A DNA stretch of 64,000 nucleotides from a bacterium. Lineage in GTDB: Bacteria; Krumholzibacteriota; Krumholzibacteriia; JACNKJ01. The stretch lies in assembly GCA_024231955.1 (NCBI GenBank), contig JAAEPZ010000253.1, forward strand, positions 1-64,000, given 5' to 3'. How positions within the stretch are numbered: position 1 is the first letter of the stretch; every line of letters begins with the position of its first letter. The position numbers and the translations under genes were made by a program. The notes under the pieces were generated by a model. The model was given only the letters and a program-made list of their open reading frames with translations, was not told the DNA's origin and searched no databases. This document shows positions 60,801-64,000 of this stretch, piece after piece.

Positions 60801-60832
60801 CGGGAAACAGGATCTGTCGCCGCACAATCCGG

Positions 60833-61405
60833 CTACTTGACCAGAGCAGCCAGCCCTCCGGCAATTACGGCGAGATTCTCCTTCACCTCATCGTCGAAGA
60901 CCAACTCATCCGTGCAATCGGGCACGATCAGTTCCCCGCCGACCAGACACTTGTGGTAGGAGAGCATCCGCTTGAATGAGGTTGAGATGAGGTCGGCATT
61001 GTTCTCACGCCCGGCGAAACAGGTACAGAGCATGGCGGCCGGTTTATTCTCGAATGCCGACCGGTGCTTCGGCGATCCCGCATCCTTGACCTGGCTGACG
61101 GAGCGATCGATCAGCGCTTTCATCTGGGCGGTGAAACTCCAGAAGTAGAGAGGGCTGGCCCAGACCAGCGCATCGGCGGCACCCATTTTATCATAGATCC
61201 CATTGGCCGAATCTTCACAAGCGCAGCCATATTCCGGCCGTCCGAAACAGACGTAGCAACTACTGCACGGCTCAATCTCGAGTTTCGCGATATCAATTCG
61301 CTCCACCTCGTTCCCCTGGCTGATGATCTCCCTCTCCAGCAGATCCAGCAGCCGAGCAGTGTTGCCGTTTTCCCGCGGGCTGCCCAGCAAAGTCAGTACT
61401 TTCAC
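60833..61405 (-). CDS. Iron-sulfur flavoprotein / NADPH-dependent FMN reductase-like
   Basis: A 190-residue flavodoxin-fold protein. The FMN phosphate loop is GSPRENGNTARLL (8-20). A Cys cluster CSSCYVCFGRPEYGCAC (47-63) fits the iron-sulfur flavoprotein group, though the standard spacing differs. The aromatic loop is ASPLYFWSFTAQMKALIDR (about 83-101). It probably reduces quinones, oxygen or small electrophiles; the partner is unknown. Start is GTG at 61405, with GGAGG eight bases upstream. Confidence 0.88.
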   Translation of the reverse strand: MKVLTLLGSPRENGNTARLLDLLEREIISQGNEVERIDIAKLEIEPCSSCYVCFGRPEYGCACEDSANGIYDKMGAADALVWASPLYFWSFTAQMKALIDRSVSQVKDAGSPKHRSAFENKPAAMLCTCFAGRENNADLISTSFKRMLSYHKCLVGGELIVPDCTDELVFDDEVKENLAVIAGGLAALVK

Positions 61406-61472
61406 TCTAGTATCCTCCCGTCAGAACCAGTTGGCTGGAATCCTGAATATGTCCAGCTCTCAAGATCGCTCC

Positions 61473-61516
61473 ACTTTAATCGATATCGCATCTTAAAGCA
61501 AAAGCACATCGATATC
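61473..61516 (-). promoter_or_regulatory. Putative flavoprotein promoter with repeated ATCGATATC boxes
   Basis: Minus strand TTGCTT, 17 bases, TAAAGT (61473-61501). The sequence ATCGATATC occurs at 61479-61487 (inside the spacer) and 61508-61516 (upstream of -35), a possible operator pair. Confidence 0.35.
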
Positions 61517-61602
61517 AACCTGATGCTCGATACATTATTACGGTAATCGGTGGACCGCGCATTGCAGACGTATGGGCAGGGGACGCCGACACCAGGCGGA
61601 TA

Positions 61603-61624
61603 AGGGCCGGATCGCACCGGCCCT
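61603..61624 (-). terminator. Hairpin after purB
   Basis: Perfect AGGGCCGG / CCGGCCCT stem with a six-base loop, 30 bp past the purB stop; only TTAT follows. Confidence 0.5.
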
Positions 61625-61653
61625 CACTGTCGCCAATATCCCGATTCGATCAA

Positions 61654-62946
61654 CTATCCCAGCACACGGGTGAAGATATTCTCCACGTTGCGCAACTGGT
61701 GTTCGAGGGCGAAGCAGTTGCGGATCTCATCCTCGCTGAGCAGTTCACGCACCGCCTCCGACTCCAGAGCGGCATCGAGGAACTGCTTGTCCGTGTTCCA
61801 GATCGCCATCGCCGCGCCCTGCACGCGGGCATAGGCGTCCTCCCGCGTAATCCCCTTGTCCACGAGGTTGAGGAGCAACACCTGACTGAACACCAGACCG
61901 CTTGTTTGGTTGATGTTCCGCAGCATGTTCTCGGGGTAGACCATGAGACCGTCCAGCACCGGATTGAGCTTGGAGAACATGTAGTCAAGCAGGATCGTGC
62001 TGTCGGGGATGATCACCCGCTCGACCGAGCTGTGGGTGATATCCCGCTCGTGCCACAGCGCCACATTCTCCAGCGCCGCCAGAGCGTTGCCCCGCAGCAC
62101 GCGCGCAAGCCCGCTCACCCGCTCGCTCATGATCGGGTTCCTCTTGTGCGGCATGGCGCTGGACCCCTTCTGCCCCTTTTTGAAAGGCTCCTCGAGCTCC
62201 AGGATATCGGTCCGCTGCAGGTTGCGCAGCTCCGTGCCGATCTTGTCCATGGTCGAGGCGATCACCGCCAGCGTCGTCATGAACTCCGCGTGACGGTCCC
62301 GCTGCAGCACCTGGGTCGAAACCAGGGCGGGCTTCAGGTTCAGCTTCCCGCAGACATACTCCTCGACTGCGAGATCGAGATGGGCAAAGGTCCCCACCGC
62401 GCCACTGATCTGCCCCACCGACACGGTTTCGATCGCCGCTTCCAGACGTCGCCGGTTGCGTCGCATCTCATCGTACCAGAGCAGCAGCTTCAGACCGAAG
62501 GTGGTCGGCTCGGCGTGGATGCCGTGACTGCGCCCGATGCAGGGCACCATTTTGAACTCCACGGCGCGACGCTTGAGGATGGCGATGCACTCGTCAACAC
62601 TCTCGAGCAGCAGCTCACCGGCGCTCTTCATGGCCATCGCCAGGCCGGTATCCAGGATATCACTGCTCGTCATCCCCATGTGGATGTAGCGACTGGGCTC
62701 ACCCACATGCTCGGCGACATTGGTCAGGAAGGCGATCACGTCGTGATTGGTGGTCTCCTCGATCTCCAGGATCCGCTCAATCTCGAACTGCGCCTTCTCA
62801 CGAATCACCTCCACGGCCTCCTGAGGCACATGCCCCTGCTCGGCCATGGCCTCGCAGGCCAGAATCTCGATCTGCAGCCAGCGGTCGAACTTGGCCTGCT
62901 CCGTCCAGATTGCGCCCATCCCGGGCCGTGTATATCGCTCGATCAC
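61654..62946 (-). CDS. purB: Adenylosuccinate lyase
   Basis: A 430-residue lyase of the fumarase superfamily, starting at GTG (62946) with MIERYTRPGMGAIW, a typical PurB opening. The signature is GSSAMPHKRNPIMSE (about 261-275), and 'TSSDILDTGLA' (about 93) gives the substrate loop. It acts twice in purine synthesis, on SAICAR and adenylosuccinate. It is apart from the purL operon. Confidence 0.97.
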   Translation of the reverse strand: MIERYTRPGMGAIWTEQAKFDRWLQIEILACEAMAEQGHVPQEAVEVIREKAQFEIERILEIEETTNHDVIAFLTNVAEHVGEPSRYIHMGMTSSDILDTGLAMAMKSAGELLLESVDECIAILKRRAVEFKMVPCIGRSHGIHAEPTTFGLKLLLWYDEMRRNRRRLEAAIETVSVGQISGAVGTFAHLDLAVEEYVCGKLNLKPALVSTQVLQRDRHAEFMTTLAVIASTMDKIGTELRNLQRTDILELEEPFKKGQKGSSAMPHKRNPIMSERVSGLARVLRGNALAALENVALWHERDITHSSVERVIIPDSTILLDYMFSKLNPVLDGLMVYPENMLRNINQTSGLVFSQVLLLNLVDKGITREDAYARVQGAAMAIWNTDKQFLDAALESEAVRELLSEDEIRNCFALEHQLRNVENIFTRVLG

Positions 62947-62994
62947 GATGAATCCTCTCCGCCCTTTTCGGGCCGCGCTTTGCCTCGGTTCAGA

Positions 62995-64000
<1,006 letters not shown>

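Overview
The window is a gene-dense stretch of a bacterial chromosome, moderately GC-rich by eye, from a Gram-negative (diderm) organism. Diderm character is shown by Lpt lipopolysaccharide-transport genes (lptF, lptG, lptB, lptC), a full set for KDO and CMP-KDO (kdsD, kdsC, kdsA, kdsB), lipoproteins and a predicted outer-membrane barrel. A 2143-residue SprA/Sov-type translocon gene (type IX secretion) points to the Bacteroidetes/Chlorobi/Fibrobacteres-related (FCB) lineages. The phylum cannot be fixed from the sequence alone. I saw no prophage, insertion sequence, CRISPR array, rRNA or tRNA gene.

Layout. At 1-298 a broken-off histone H1-like gene runs off the left edge. From 13.5 kb down to 0.4 kb (minus strand) lies the translation/RNA operon rimP-nusA-ylxQ-infB-DUF503-rbfA-truB-ribF-rpsO-pnp-M16 peptidase-kinase-like gene. 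sprA (13.6-20.0 kb) is divergent from lptF-lptG (20.3-22.8 kb, plus strand). From 37.4 down to 22.8 kb there is a minus-strand run: lptC-lptB-rpoN, then hpf-hprK-EIIA(Man)-EIIB(Man)-GH57-ptsH-ptsI-PGI/PMI-nucleotidyltransferase-metK-ahcY-fluC. From 42.4 to 37.6 kb are kdsB and pyrG-kdsA-kdsC-kdsD. Then come rplU-rpmA, an RNase E/G gene, a calcium-repeat lipoprotein, an orphan OmpR-type response regulator, and trmB-truD with a small unknown gene. On the plus strand follow a deoxynucleoside kinase and pcnB. A small lipoprotein, purL-purQ-(double purS)-purF, an S49 peptidase, a small barrel protein, an iron-sulfur flavoprotein, purB and a truncated HtrA/Deg protease complete the window.

How the genes work together. 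The sugar-phosphotransferase cluster has EI, HPr (His15 and Ser46 both kept), HPr kinase, EIIA and EIIB but no membrane EIIC/EIID, so it looks like a regulatory phosphorelay beside rpoN and hpf, near GH57 and sugar-phosphate enzymes. pyrG is joined to kdsA-kdsC-kdsD, tying CTP supply to KDO synthesis (KdsB consumes CTP). The purine genes encode the three-part FGAM synthase, with PurS apparently duplicated in tandem in one chain.

Most interesting signals: (i) at rimP, hpf and pyrG, sigma70-like promoters are followed within a few bases of the expected start by a hairpin and U-tract, suggesting leader attenuators, with the pyrG leader able to start with GGGC as in CTP-sensing attenuation; (ii) an exact 10-bp phased array (nnGGnnCAAT) directly upstream of a near-consensus promoter for lptC-lptB-rpoN; (iii) the double PurS; (iv) the permease-less PTS. 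Promoters, operators and attenuators were read by eye and are inferences.
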